64,000 nucleotides of DNA from Arcicella aurantiaca. Its GTDB lineage: Bacteria > Bacteroidota > Bacteroidia > Cytophagales > Spirosomataceae. The DNA lies in NCBI RefSeq assembly GCF_003148625.1, contig NZ_QGGO01000002.1, forward strand, positions 120,976-184,975. Reading direction: 5' to 3'. Position 1 is the first letter of the stretch. The number at the start of each line of letters is the position of its first letter. A program made the position numbers and the translations under genes. Under the pieces are notes generated by a model, which was not told the DNA's origin, made no database searches, and saw nothing but the letters and a program-made list of their open reading frames with translations. Shown here in pieces: positions 16,748 to 24,887 of the stretch.

Positions 16748-18040
16748 ATGGCAACAGCAACTTTCACGCTCGAAAGAGATACCGAAATTTTTAATTTGAT
16801 TAATCAAGAAGCTCACCGTCAAGAGTACGGAATCGAATTGATTGCTTCTGAGAATTTTACTTCAAAACAAGTTATGGAAGCCCAAGGCTCTGTTTTGACT
16901 AATAAATATGCGGAAGGGCTTCCAGGAAAACGTTATTATGGTGGTTGTGAAGTAGTTGACCAAGTAGAAACTATTGCTATTGAACGTGCAAAAGCACTTT
17001 TCGGAGCATCTTGGGCAAACGTTCAAGCTCACTCTGGAGCTCAGGCAAATGCGGCGGTTTTCTTGTCATTCTTAAATCCGGGAGATAAAATTTTAGGTTT
17101 TAATCTTTCTCATGGTGGTCACCTTTCACATGGTTCTCCCGTAAACTTTTCAGGAAAATACTTCCAAGCATTTTTCTACGGAGTTGAAGAAGAAACAGGT
17201 TTGATTGATTGGGATAAAGTAGAAGCTACGGCTTTGAAAGAAAAACCAAGATTGATTATTTGTGGTGCTTCGGCATATTCTCGTGATTGGGACTACGCTC
17301 GTTTACGTACCATTGCTGACCAAATCGGAGCAATTTTATTAGCAGATATTTCTCACCCATCGGCATTAATTGCTAAAGGTTTATTGAATAACCCAATGCA
17401 ACATTGCCATATCGTAACTACTACTACGCACAAAACTTTAAGAGGTCCTCGTGGTGGTTTAATTATGATGGGTAACGATTTTGTAAATCCATTCGGTTTA
17501 ACAACACCAAAAGGAGAGTTGAAAATGATGTCTGCTTTATTAGACGGTGGAGTTTTCCCAGGAACTCAAGGTGGACCTTTGGAACACGTTATCGCAGCAA
17601 AAGCAATTGCATTTGGCGAAGCTTTAACGGATAACTTCCAAGCTTATGCAGAACAATTACAACGTAATGCAAAAGTAATGGCTCAGGCATTTGTTGATAA
17701 AGGATATAAAATCATCTCAGGAGGTACAGATAATCACCTGATGTTGATTGACTTACGTCCAAAAGGATTGACAGGAAAATTAGCTGAAAATACTTTAGTA
17801 AAAGCTGATATTACTATCAACAAAAACATGGTTCCTTTCGATGATAAATCGCCATTTGTAACCTCAGGTATGCGTGTAGGTACGGCAGCCATGACAACTC
17901 GTGGTATGAAAGAAGCAGAAATGTTGCACATTGTGGAGTTAATTGACAGCGTTTTGATGAATCACGACAATGAAACTTTCATTGGTTCAGTGAGAACAGA
18001 AGTAAACAAATGGATGGAAGCATTTCCATTATATGTATAA
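16748..18040 (+). CDS. glyA: Serine hydroxymethyltransferase
   Basis: This 430-residue PLP enzyme interconverts serine and glycine and charges tetrahydrofolate with a one-carbon unit. The sequence is typical: [40 protein letters not shown], and the PLP lysine Lys229 in [15 protein letters not shown]. Full length for the bacterial family. The start used is the ATG at 16748 ([11 protein letters not shown]); a TTG four codons upstream is less likely. It stands alone and is followed by a strong terminator at 18236. Confidence 0.97.
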   Translation: MATATFTLERDTEIFNLINQEAHRQEYGIELIASENFTSKQVMEAQGSVLTNKYAEGLPGKRYYGGCEVVDQVETIAIERAKALFGASWANVQAHSGAQANAAVFLSFLNPGDKILGFNLSHGGHLSHGSPVNFSGKYFQAFFYGVEEETGLIDWDKVEATALKEKPRLIICGASAYSRDWDYARLRTIADQIGAILLADISHPSALIAKGLLNNPMQHCHIVTTTTHKTLRGPRGGLIMMGNDFVNPFGLTTPKGELKMMSALLDGGVFPGTQGGPLEHVIAAKAIAFGEALTDNFQAYAEQLQRNAKVMAQAFVDKGYKIISGGTDNHLMLIDLRPKGLTGKLAENTLVKADITINKNMVPFDDKSPFVTSGMRVGTAAMTTRGMKEAEMLHIVELIDSVLMNHDNETFIGSVRTEVNKWMEAFPLYV

Positions 18041-18235
18041 ATTTTAGTACAAAGTATTGGGTATTATACCAAGCGAAAAGCGATTTGCGAAAAAGCGAAT
18101 AAGGAAACGACACAAAATCATAGATTTACTTAATTTCTATTTTACTAAACCTCAATCGGTTGAGTGCCAGTTTTAAGATTTAGTATATGATGTTTTTTCT
18201 CTTAATACTTGATACTACATACATAGTACATTATA

Positions 18236-18272
18236 AAAACCCTGACAATACTAAACGTTGTCGGGGTTTTTT
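18236..18272 (+). terminator. Rho-independent terminator after glyA
   Basis: CCCTGACAA pairs with TTGTCGGGG, followed by six T. The region 18041-18235 between glyA and this hairpin shows a short GCGAAAAGCG repeat and otherwise nothing recognisable. Confidence 0.8.
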
Positions 18273-18355
18273 GTGTTTTTGATGTAACTTTACGAGATAA
18301 ATTTTAATCCAAGAAATATGACGAGAATCATTTCTCGAAATAATGATAAACACAA

Positions 18356-19207
18356 ATGGCTTTAGACCAAGATTTTGAACACGAAATAGACGAAACAGAA
18401 GGCAATGAAATGTCCTTCATTGACCATCTTGAAGAATTACGTTGGCATATCATTCGCTCACTGATTGCCATTTTTGTTTTTACAATTATTGGGTGGATTT
18501 TCCAGAAAGAGATTTTTGGGGGAATTATTATGGCTCCTTCCAAATCAGAATTTTGGACAAACCGAATGCTTTGTAAATTAGCTGATTTGACAGGTGTAGA
18601 AGGACTTTGCTTTAAACAAGCAGATTTTATTCTGCAAAGTCGTGAAGTTTCTGGGCAATTTATGATGGCTCTTACACAGTCAATCATGGTGGGTTTGTTA
18701 CTTTCTTTCCCTTATTTTTTCTGGGAAATTTGGCGTTTTGTTAAACCTGGATTGAAAGTAAAAGAAGCAAAAGCGGCAAGTGGAGCTGTATTCTGGGTTT
18801 CAGTATTATTTTTTACAGGTGTTGCTTTTGGATATTACGTGGTATCGCCGATGGCAATTAACTTTTTGGCAAGTTTCAAGTTAGATGACGCAATCCAAAA
18901 TCAATTTGATATTAATGATTATATCTCATTACTTTCAACGATGACTTTGGCTTGTGGTATTACATTCCAGTTGCCAATGATTGCTTATGTACTGTCAATG
19001 GTTGGTATTCTTACGCCACAATTCATGCGTGAATATCGTCGTCATGCTTTGGTGGTAATTTTGATTATTGCGGCAATTATTACGCCTTCGCCCGATATGA
19101 TTTCTCAACTTTTGGTAACCTTACCTCTTTTAGGACTTTACGAAATCAGTATTGGTGTATCTGCGAGAGTGAACAAACAACGCCAAGCAGAAGCTTTAGA
19201 AAGCTAA
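18356..19207 (+). CDS. tatC: Sec-independent protein translocase TatC
   Basis: This 283-residue membrane protein has six membrane segments and the TatC signature: MSFIDHLEELRWHIIRS near the N-terminus, FPYFFWEIWRFVKPGL in the first third, and the conserved YVLSMVGILTPQFMREYRRHALV and AAIITPSPDMISQ segments. TatC recognises twin-arginine signal peptides and transports folded proteins. The convergent neighbour at 19332-20888 has a twin-arginine leader, so one of its substrates is next door. tatA/B are not in the window. Confidence 0.95.
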   Translation: MALDQDFEHEIDETEGNEMSFIDHLEELRWHIIRSLIAIFVFTIIGWIFQKEIFGGIIMAPSKSEFWTNRMLCKLADLTGVEGLCFKQADFILQSREVSGQFMMALTQSIMVGLLLSFPYFFWEIWRFVKPGLKVKEAKAASGAVFWVSVLFFTGVAFGYYVVSPMAINFLASFKLDDAIQNQFDINDYISLLSTMTLACGITFQLPMIAYVLSMVGILTPQFMREYRRHALVVILIIAAIITPSPDMISQLLVTLPLLGLYEISIGVSARVNKQRQAEALES

Positions 19208-19227
19208 TTCATTTTAGGGTTTGATAT

Positions 19228-19267
19228 AAAAAACGGTCAGGTGAAATAAATCACTTGACCGTTTTTG
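19228..19267. terminator. Bidirectional terminator between tatC and the DUF1501 gene
   Basis: AAAAACGGTCAGGTGA pairs with TCACTTGACCGTTTTT across a short AT loop, with A and T runs at either end, so it can serve both convergent genes. Confidence 0.8.
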
Positions 19268-19331
19268 TTTGTCTGAACTACGATTTGTTAGATAGATATA
19301 CTTTAAAGATTTGTCATCTCAAAAATCATAG

Positions 19332-20888
19332 TTAAATGCCCGCAATAGATAAATTCACTCCTGCTGCAACATTTAAGTTTCCGTAGTTTTGCAAATTTTT
19401 AATCGTTGCATTGGCACTCAGCGTTACGGTATGACCTGCACAAATTCTGGCATTTTCCGTTGTGAAAGGTACACGCCCACACGACCATGTTTTTTCGTCA
19501 TGCCAACTTCCTGTTTTTATGGTACAGACTTCATCGGTAAATAATGAAACGGTATCAAAACTTTTATTGAATAATAATGACGTTGCATCTGTTTTACTTC
19601 TTCCGAACCAGTCGATGAGAATATCCCAATAAATCCTTCGGAAGTCTATTTGCATTTTTAAATCTTGATTACCCGTTGTACCATTCAAATCTGTGGGTAA
19701 ATTAGAATATCCACCAATATTGGGATTTCTACCAACCATTTGGCGTTTCAGACTTGACCCAAAAACAAACATTGGAGCAGCTACACCGTGGTCAGTTCCA
19801 GCACTTGAGTTAGAGTTTGCTCTTCTTCCAAATTCTGAAAAAGTAAATCCAACGACTTTATCTTCAATTCCTCTTTGTTGCAAATCGGCTTGAAATGCGG
19901 CAATTCCTGCCGAAACTCTTCCTAATAAAGTAGCATGACCTCCCAAATTATTATTGGTTCCTCCACCCGATTGTACTTGTCCTGCATGGGTATCAAAGCC
20001 TCCAATGGATAGAAAATAGACCTTCGTTTTTAAGCCTCCTCCTACTAATCTTGCGACAATTTTTAATTGGTCAGCAATAGAATTACTTGTAGGATAGGTT
20101 GGTGCTGGCGTAATATTTCCTGCATTATGAGCTGCCGTAATTTCAGCAGAATAGCCAATAGCCAAAGCTTGTTGTTGACGAATAAAAGCGACTAAATCTC
20201 CTGCTTCGCAACAAGGTAAATCAGTCGTTGTTCCTCCACTTCCACCACCTACCAAAGTGGCATAACTGGCGGGGTCATTGATAGCAACTGCCATTGACTG
20301 ATTACTTCCCAAAACAGTAGTAGAAGTCAAGTACCCAATCTGAATTGCCAGAGGGTCTTCCATGGTGGCATTCGCTGCATCACGGTCGGTAATTGGTGGC
20401 GTTGGATAATTCAAGAATCTGTCTTCCAAATATCTTCCTGCCCAGCCTGTATCCGCTTGCACAGACGCATCCGAACCCGTCATCCAAATATCAGTTGCCC
20501 GATAATGCGAATAATTTGGTGTTGGATAAGAAACAGAATGTACAACGGCTAACTTTCCGTTATCATGCAATTGTTTCAAGCCTGTCATGCTTGGATGTAA
20601 ACCTGTTACGCCACTTCCAATCGGTAAAACCGAAGCTTGCGGAATAGCAATATTACTTCGTAAGGTATTGTATTGAGAATATTGGTCGAGGGGAATAACG
20701 GTATTTAATCCGTCATTTCCGCCATTAAGATATATGATAACTAAAACACGGTCTTTGGCGAGTGCATCTGTTTTCATTAAAGACTGCACAAGTGGAGAAT
20801 TCGCTCCGAAGGCTTTAACTCCCATACCTCCTACCATTACTGGCACTAAAAAAGAAGACGTGGCAGCAAGGAAATCTCTACGTTTCAT
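19332..20888 (-). CDS. DUF1501 family protein with twin-arginine signal
   Basis: This 518-residue protein starts MKRRDFLAATSSFLVPVM, a Tat signal with the RR pair. The DUF1501 body (sulfatase/alkaline-phosphatase-like fold) shows VIIYLNGGNDGLNTVIP, GLHPSM, HYRATDIWMTGSD, GGFDTHAGQ and GFTFSEFGRRANSN, then DHGVAAPMFVFG. The last 65 residues (GSWHDEKTWSCGRVPFTTENARICAGHTVTL) are a short beta-helix-like module common in Bacteroidota surface proteins. It follows the DUF1800 gene by 69 bp; the pair is conserved in this phylum and probably exported together. Molecular function is not established. Confidence 0.88.
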   Translation of the reverse strand: MKRRDFLAATSSFLVPVMVGGMGVKAFGANSPLVQSLMKTDALAKDRVLVIIYLNGGNDGLNTVIPLDQYSQYNTLRSNIAIPQASVLPIGSGVTGLHPSMTGLKQLHDNGKLAVVHSVSYPTPNYSHYRATDIWMTGSDASVQADTGWAGRYLEDRFLNYPTPPITDRDAANATMEDPLAIQIGYLTSTTVLGSNQSMAVAINDPASYATLVGGGSGGTTTDLPCCEAGDLVAFIRQQQALAIGYSAEITAAHNAGNITPAPTYPTSNSIADQLKIVARLVGGGLKTKVYFLSIGGFDTHAGQVQSGGGTNNNLGGHATLLGRVSAGIAAFQADLQQRGIEDKVVGFTFSEFGRRANSNSSAGTDHGVAAPMFVFGSSLKRQMVGRNPNIGGYSNLPTDLNGTTGNQDLKMQIDFRRIYWDILIDWFGRSKTDATSLLFNKSFDTVSLFTDEVCTIKTGSWHDEKTWSCGRVPFTTENARICAGHTVTLSANATIKNLQNYGNLNVAAGVNLSIAGI

Positions 20889-20957
20889 AATTATATATTT
20901 TGATGCTTTGAGTTTTATGGATAATTGATTGTTTACAGGAAAAAATCCTGAGTTACT

Positions 20958-22667
20958 TTAACAAATACTATACTCTGCCATTCTGAGTAAATACTTCATT
21001 AAAGCCTCCAATTTAGATTTCACCGTATTGATATTCGTTGTGGTAGGGTTTGCTTTATATGATGCCCATTGGGTTGTCCAGTTAGTTCTTGGCTGATTAA
21101 TCATAAAAATGGTATCAATCAAAAATGTTTTCTGATTTGCAGTAAGCTCAGTGGCAAACAAATTCATAGTTACCAATTCCACAATATGTACACAATTGGT
21201 TACATCATAATTAGGAGGTAGTGGAATGCTCGGATTATGATTAACATTGGTTAAATCCACCATTGCCAACATATCAATTTTAATAGTTACCAAAGGCGTA
21301 ATACCAGAAACGAGCGTTCTTCCTGAGATGAGTTTATCAGTAAATGAATTACGAAGACCAATTTGAGAGGTGTTTATCCAATTTCGGGAATAGCCTGTTT
21401 GAAAGTACGCATCATAACCAAAAACGGTTGGTTGGTCAAGCAAAGCCATTTGCATTTCGGTCATCCTATCATAAATATATTGGGCATACGTTCTATGATT
21501 TTTTACGCTATTAATCAAATTGGCAGAGTCAATTATTGGCACTGGAAAATTGAAAAAGCGATGAGCCCCAACAATGAATTCGGCAGGAGATTTTATGATT
21601 GCTCCAATATTTCCAACATCATAAAAATGTTCAGAAGATAATAGTTTGTGAATAATTGGTTTAATTTCAAAAGTACGTCCCGTTGTAGGGTCAACACTTT
21701 TAAAAATATTGGCTAAAGGAATAATTACGTTGTCTTCTATTTCTTGCGTAACATTTGGGTTTACGAAAAAACGATACAATTTTCGACAAATGAATTTTGC
21801 TGTTTCTGGGTGAGCAAAAAGCATATTCAACAATTCATCTATTTCAAACTCACCAGCATTATTATAACCCACAGGAGCTGTAGTAGGCGTATTTATCGTT
21901 TTATTTTGATAACTGGCGGAAAAAACCTTAGAGGCAGTATCATGTCGAGTTGAGGTAAAGTAACTCTCCACAAAAGTTGTTCCGTTGGTATAAAAGTTTC
22001 GGTATCTCCAACCCGTCAAAACTCTGGCAGCGGCTTTTACGTCATTTTCAGTATAATTACTATTTCCTGCAAAATCCTTTGCTCCTACCACAAATAATTC
22101 TTGTAATTCACGAGCATAATTTTCGTTTGAAGCGGCTCCACCCGTTCCCTTTTGGTTATCGTGTCCGTTCAGAAACTTTAACATAGCAGGGTCATAAGTA
22201 ATATCACGAACAAAGTCTTTAAAATTCTCTAAGGAGCGACTTCTAACCTTCATAAAATACTTATAAATAGCTCGATATTCATCAACGGCAGCCTCAGTAG
22301 TAACAAAATGATTTTGCCAAAAAAGCGTCATTTTATCAATAATTGACGGATTGCCACTCTGAGTAGCCATCATATTTATCCACCAATATTTATAATAAAA
22401 TCTAAAATCAAAATTTCGGGCAAGCGTCGAGTCATAGGAAGAATTTACATACTCTTGCCCAACCGTCGTTTTGGCATCATTCAAATCAACAGGCGGAGGT
22501 GGATTGTAGTTAATATTATCTATTAAAGTTTGAATTGCCAGCGTTGAGCTAACTCCAGTATATGCCGCAATATTGGCTTGGGTAGGACCAAACGTAGCCC
22601 TGCGTAGTAAATGAGCAGCCTGTTGAACCGTAAGGGGTTGTGCATAGGCGTTCAATGAGTAGTTCAT
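20958..22667 (-). CDS. DUF1800 family protein
   Basis: This 569-residue protein has the DUF1800 signature AAHLLRRATFGPTQANI at its N-terminus and the conserved MTLFWQNHFVTT, YDPAMLKFLNGHDNQKG, ENYARELQELFVVG and DVKAAARVLTGWR segments. The family is almost always encoded beside DUF1501, which follows here. No clear signal peptide is present with this start (22667), although a short hydrophobic stretch may be missing upstream. Its biochemical role is unknown. Confidence 0.88.
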   Translation of the reverse strand: MNYSLNAYAQPLTVQQAAHLLRRATFGPTQANIAAYTGVSSTLAIQTLIDNINYNPPPPVDLNDAKTTVGQEYVNSSYDSTLARNFDFRFYYKYWWINMMATQSGNPSIIDKMTLFWQNHFVTTEAAVDEYRAIYKYFMKVRSRSLENFKDFVRDITYDPAMLKFLNGHDNQKGTGGAASNENYARELQELFVVGAKDFAGNSNYTENDVKAAARVLTGWRYRNFYTNGTTFVESYFTSTRHDTASKVFSASYQNKTINTPTTAPVGYNNAGEFEIDELLNMLFAHPETAKFICRKLYRFFVNPNVTQEIEDNVIIPLANIFKSVDPTTGRTFEIKPIIHKLLSSEHFYDVGNIGAIIKSPAEFIVGAHRFFNFPVPIIDSANLINSVKNHRTYAQYIYDRMTEMQMALLDQPTVFGYDAYFQTGYSRNWINTSQIGLRNSFTDKLISGRTLVSGITPLVTIKIDMLAMVDLTNVNHNPSIPLPPNYDVTNCVHIVELVTMNLFATELTANQKTFLIDTIFMINQPRTNWTTQWASYKANPTTTNINTVKSKLEALMKYLLRMAEYSIC

Positions 22668-22760
22668 TGTTAAGCGAGTTAAGGATTTAATAATGGAAGT
22701 TTGTATTCAAAAACTGGGTGAAGAGCAAATTTGCTTGAGCAAGTAGAATAGCTTAGAATT

Positions 22761-22928
22761 GAACCTGTTTAAACTTTTCGTTTTGAATGGGAATTAATTT
22801 TACGACTGTATTTTTAAAATTTTGCTCCGCTGTGGAGCAGATATAGCATTGCTACATTAAATAAATTTTAAACTCACAGACTTCAAATGAAACGATTTAC
22901 AATCAAAGGAATAAGTTTAAACAGGTTC
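22761..22928. repeat. MITE-like palindromic element, copy 2 of 3
   Basis: Ends are GAACCTGTTTAAACTTTTCG and the inverse of GAACCTGTTTAAACTTATTC. Flanked by ATT on both sides, consistent with a 3-bp duplication. The interior has ATAGCATTGCTACATT and is close to copy 3. It occupies most of the gap upstream of the DUF1800 gene (22668-23068), which shows nothing else. Confidence 0.8.
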
Positions 22929-23068
22929 ATTATATTTCAGTGTTAAATTATTGACTAAATTTAGTAAATAACATTGTTTTTTGGTACAACGTGGTGTTTG
23001 AAAATGAGTAAATGGTAATTTTACTAACAAATATATTCAGAACAAGAATTATGCAATTCATCACATTT

Positions 23069-23857
23069 ATGAAAAAATTAATCATATTATTTTTATTATT
23101 TTCTTTTCAAGTACAAGCACAGAAACCCTTAACTGCTATTTTGGGTGCATTCAGTGACGAAGTAAAATTGTTAGAAGATTCTCTTCAACATAAACAAATC
23201 ATCAATCTGAAAGGAATACGTTTTCTTACAGGCGAGTTACGTGGACGTTCGGTAGTGGTGGCTCTTACAGGCGTAGGCAAAGTAAATGCCGCCATGACTA
23301 CCACCATTTTATTGATGAATTGGCAACCTCAACAATTGATTTTTACAGGTATTGCAGGAGGCGTAAATCCAGAGATTATGCCGGGCGATATGGTCATTGC
23401 CCAATCAACGATTCAGCATGATTTTGGCAAAATAGACTCCACAGGAATGGTGCTTTGGCAGACCTTTAATCCAACCGATAAATCCAGAAATCCGCTTTAT
23501 TTTCCTGCTGATTCCGTGTTGTTAAAAAAAGCTCAAAAAGTGTCAAATCTGACGAAATTCAAGGAAATTGTAGGTAGAAAAGTGAAGGTTATGACAGGAA
23601 TTGTTGCTACGGGAGACGTTTTTGTAAACTCAGATGAAAAAGTAAAAGAACTCCAAAATAAAGTAAAAGCCGATGCGACCGAAATGGAAGGTGGAGCAGT
23701 AGCACAGGTTTGTTACGAGTTGAAAATACCATGTTTAATCCTCAGAAGTATCAGCGATAATGCCAACTCAAAAGCCCACGTTGATATGAATGTTTTTGGT
23801 TCAATTGCGGCTTATAATTCAGCAAGTTTGGTATTGGGGATTTTGGGGGAGTTGTAA
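23069..23857 (+). CDS. Exported MTA/SAH-nucleosidase family protein
   Basis: This 262-residue protein is a PNP/UDP-phosphorylase fold enzyme of the 5'-methylthioadenosine/S-adenosylhomocysteine nucleosidase type: ALTGVGKVNAAMTTTILL, FTGIAGGVNPEIMPGDMVIA, and the purine/ribose site ATEMEGGAVAQVC followed by ILRSISDNAN with the catalytic Asp. Unusually it starts with a signal peptide (MKKLIILFLLFSFQVQAQ) at the ATG at 23069, so it probably acts in the periplasm. A longer frame from 23012 has no support. Substrate could be another nucleoside. Confidence 0.85.
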   Translation: MKKLIILFLLFSFQVQAQKPLTAILGAFSDEVKLLEDSLQHKQIINLKGIRFLTGELRGRSVVVALTGVGKVNAAMTTTILLMNWQPQQLIFTGIAGGVNPEIMPGDMVIAQSTIQHDFGKIDSTGMVLWQTFNPTDKSRNPLYFPADSVLLKKAQKVSNLTKFKEIVGRKVKVMTGIVATGDVFVNSDEKVKELQNKVKADATEMEGGAVAQVCYELKIPCLILRSISDNANSKAHVDMNVFGSIAAYNSASLVLGILGEL

Positions 23858-23900
23858 GTTTTTGAGCGTAAAATATTATTAAAATACCTATATTTGATTT

Positions 23901-24449
23901 ATGACCATTGAGGAATACGCCACAAAATACCTTTCTCTTGAAATTCAACTCATCGAATCCAGCCAAGAACGGCTGAACATTTTACCAGAATTGACTGTTT
24001 ATGAAAAAGCTATTATTTTTAAATATTCAGAAGACGGATATGAAGATTTGAACGAAAAATTACGCCTGAGTGGAGGCAAAGACATTTCTATTTTTGGAAT
24101 ACTTTTAGATGAATGTTTAAACAAATTACCTGATTATCAGGGACGAGTTTATAGAGGAGTAAGTTTAAACAAATATGATTTGAATAGGTATTTAGAAGCA
24201 TTTCAAAACAATATTCTGATTACTGAATCTTTTTTTATTTCAACAAGTGAATCTCAATTAGCATCAAGAATGTTTGGACGAAATGTTCAATTTCAAATTA
24301 TCAGCAAAAAAGGAAAAAGTATTAGAGAAATTGCTAAATTTGAAGATGAAAGAGAAGTATTATTTAGACATAACACTTGTTTTGAAATTTTAGATATTTC
24401 TCATAATCAGGATGTTATTATAATGAAGGAGATTAATGGAAAAGCATAA
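23901..24449 (+). CDS. ADP-ribosyltransferase (R-S-ExE type), putative toxin or modifier
   Basis: This 182-residue protein has the layout of the arginine-type ADP-ribosyltransferase fold. Arg85 is in VYRGVS, the STS motif is at 114-116 in ESFFISTSES, and the E-x-E motif is Glu150-Arg-Glu152 in FEDEREVLF. The N-terminal part (EKAIIFKYSEDGYEDLNEKLR) matches the helical segment before the catalytic core in such enzymes. No signal peptide is seen, so a cytoplasmic target or unconventional delivery is likely. It overlaps the next gene by 14 bp, which suggests a toxin with its partner. Target is unknown. Confidence 0.8.
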   Translation: MTIEEYATKYLSLEIQLIESSQERLNILPELTVYEKAIIFKYSEDGYEDLNEKLRLSGGKDISIFGILLDECLNKLPDYQGRVYRGVSLNKYDLNRYLEAFQNNILITESFFISTSESQLASRMFGRNVQFQIISKKGKSIREIAKFEDEREVLFRHNTCFEILDISHNQDVIIMKEINGKA

Positions 24450-24765
24450 AAAAAATATTTCGACAACACAACCTGACCGCTTGACTAAATTATTAGTCAA
24501 TGACTTTCAGAAATTTAAGAATACAAATGTTTCTCCAAGAAGTTCTGAACTTGACGAAGAAATCCTGACTTCTTTCATTCAAGTTCTTGACGCTAAACTT
24601 TTAGACGATACTCTACCAAGAGAAGAAACGGTCAGAATAATGAAATTAGTGAGTATTTTGGATTGGGAAAGAGAAAAAGCAACAATTACTCCCGAAAATA
24701 TTGATGGGAAAATAGATACCGCCAAACGATTACAGAAAAAGTCGCAATCAGGATTTAATCAATAA
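24436..24765 (+). CDS. Small partner of the ADP-ribosyltransferase, unknown family
   Basis: I do not recognise this 109-residue protein. It is charged and helical, with no signal or membrane segment (for example LTKLLVNDFQKFKNTNV, then ELDEEILTSFIQVLDAKLLDDTL). The start at 24436 lies inside the ADP-ribosyltransferase gene and is preceded by AAGGAGATT (24426-24434), a strong Shine-Dalgarno that is uncommon in this phylum. Translational coupling fits an antitoxin or immunity protein. A strong terminator follows. The role is inferred from location only. Confidence 0.65.
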   Translation: MEKHKKNISTTQPDRLTKLLVNDFQKFKNTNVSPRSSELDEEILTSFIQVLDAKLLDDTLPREETVRIMKLVSILDWEREKATITPENIDGKIDTAKRLQKKSQSGFNQ

Positions 24766-24772
24766 AAACCCC

Positions 24773-24801
24773 AAAAGCCCACGCCAAAAACGTGGGCTTT
24801 T
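24773..24801 (+). terminator. Terminator after the ADP-ribosyltransferase pair
   Basis: AAAAGCCCACG pairs with CGTGGGCTTTT across a 7-nt loop, 7 bp after the stop codon. Confidence 0.8.
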
Positions 24802-24887
24802 CTTTAACTTTATAGTCAATTTAGGTGTTAGGTTTTAGAGGCTCAGGTTTATTTAACCCCTAAATCCCAACCCCCATTCCCTAAAAT

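Noticed and set aside
23889..23896. TATATTTG as the promoter of the ADP-ribosyltransferase gene
   Set aside because: It is a perfect -7 box but lies only 5 bp before the ATG and has no -33 box at 19 bp, so it would give a leaderless transcript.
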